Assembly: GCA_031274855.1 (NCBI GenBank)
Contig: JAISPO010000073.1
Location: 1 to 7,404, forward strand
Direction of reading: 5' to 3'
DNA: 7,404 nt
From: Zoogloeaceae bacterium
Lineage (GTDB): Bacteria; Pseudomonadota; Gammaproteobacteria; Burkholderiales; Rhodocyclaceae
Below, piece after piece: positions 6,893 to 7,404 of this stretch (positions within the stretch are counted from its first letter, which is position 1; every line of letters begins with the position of its first letter). Under the pieces are notes generated by a model, which saw only the letters and a program-made list of their open reading frames with translations, did not search any database and was not told where the DNA came from. Both the position numbers and the translations under genes were made by a program.

Positions 6893-6913
6893 GTACAGGG
6901 GACAGGATACAGG
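6893..6913 (+). repeat. Three tandem 7-base units in the greB leader
   Basis: GTACAGG, GGACAGG and ATACAGG follow one another without gaps, sharing the core ACAGG in a 7-base period. They occupy most of the 35 bases between the tRNA CCA end and the greB ATG. The AGG of the last unit (6911-6913) is the only Shine-Dalgarno-like sequence for greB, 8 bases from its start. Confidence 0.6.
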
Positions 6914-6921
6914 TTTCAGTG

Positions 6922-7404
6922 ATGAACAAGGCCTTCGTCAAGGAAAGCGAAGACGAGGAGGATGATCTTCCCGAAGCGGCGCAGTTGCCGGCGGGTACCC
7001 GCAATTACATGACGGCGCGGGGCTATGGCGTCATGCGTGAAGAACTCGCGCATCTGGTCAAGACCGAACGGCCCAATCTGGTACAGGTGGTCGCGTGGGC
7101 GGCCAGCAACGGCGACCGCTCCGAAAATGGCGACTATATCTACGGCAAAAAACGCCTGCGCGAAATCGACCGGCGCATCCGCTACCTGACCAAGCGCATC
7201 GAGAGCGCGGTCGTGGTCGATCCGGCGCAGCAGGAAAACACCGAACAGGTATTTTTCGGCGCCACGGTCAGCCTGCTGGATCAGGACGGCGCCGAGGCCA
7301 CTTATCAAATCGTCGGCATCGACGAAGCCGACGCAGGGCAGGGACGAATCAACTGGCTGTCGCCGCTGGCGCGCGCACTGATGAAAGCGCGCGAAGGGGA
7401 ACAG
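6922..7404 (+). CDS. greB: Transcript cleavage factor GreB (3' end cut off by window)
   Basis: GreB enters the secondary channel of RNA polymerase and stimulates cleavage of backtracked RNA so that elongation resumes. The window contains 161 codons. Compared with GreB of E. coli (158 residues), the C-terminal 20 or so residues are missing past the right edge. An acidic N-terminal extension of about 28 residues (ESEDEEDDLPEAA, 8-20) precedes the usual coiled-coil domain (about 30-100). The coiled-coil tip carries the catalytic acidic pair in GDRSENGDY (D65, E68), followed by YGKKRLREIDRRIRYLTKR (74-92), a GreB hallmark. The C-terminal FKBP-like domain begins near 108 (EQVFFGATVSL). The ATG at 6922 is preceded by a weak AGG 8 bases upstream; an in-frame GTG at 6919 is an alternative. 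No promoter is visible in the 35 bases after the tRNA, which suggests read-through from the tRNA promoter. Confidence 0.96.
   Translation, partial: MNKAFVKESEDEEDDLPEAAQLPAGTRNYMTARGYGVMREELAHLVKTERPNLVQVVAWAASNGDRSENGDYIYGKKRLREIDRRIRYLTKRIESAVVVDPAQQENTEQVFFGATVSLLDQDGAEATYQIVGIDEADAGQGRINWLSPLARALMKAREGEQ

Overview
The window looks like ordinary chromosomal sequence from a GC-rich betaproteobacterium, possibly of the Rhodocyclales type. That placement rests on the overall character of MutS, the class II ribonucleotide reductase and the N-terminally extended GreB, and on a tRNA gene with encoded CCA. It was made from memory without a database search, so the order is a guess. I see no mobile element, CRISPR array, phage gene or defence system.

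Layout: nearly all of the first 6.6 kb is read from the minus strand as a co-directional series. It begins with a B12-dependent ribonucleotide reductase (nrdJ, 3697-6582). Next come a 54-base gap holding a strong REP-like hairpin, then mutS (1042-3642), then 21 bases and a DUF2157 multi-pass membrane protein (13-1020). A purine-rich ribosome-binding-site-like sequence at the extreme left edge suggests another minus-strand gene starts just outside. Diverging from this series, on the plus strand, are a tRNA-Thr(TGT) gene (6811-6886) and, 35 bases later, greB (6922 onward), which runs off the right edge. The 228-base divergent region (6583-6810) holds a tRNA promoter candidate, a single DnaA-box-like 9-mer, a 7-base inverted repeat, and only weak promoter candidates for nrdJ.

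How the genes relate: NrdJ makes deoxyribonucleotides without needing oxygen or a separate radical-generating subunit, and MutS recognises replication mismatches. The two therefore sit together as a DNA-precursor and replication-fidelity pair. Whether they are co-transcribed through the hairpin cannot be decided from sequence. GreB rescues backtracked RNA polymerase and may be read through from the tRNA promoter, because no terminator or separate promoter is visible between them.

No undescribed multi-gene system was found. The items most worth checking are a tandem internal repeat in the C-terminal third of NrdJ, the two-state hairpin abutting the mutS ribosome binding site, the DnaA-box-like site upstream of nrdJ, and a threefold 7-base tandem repeat in the greB leader.
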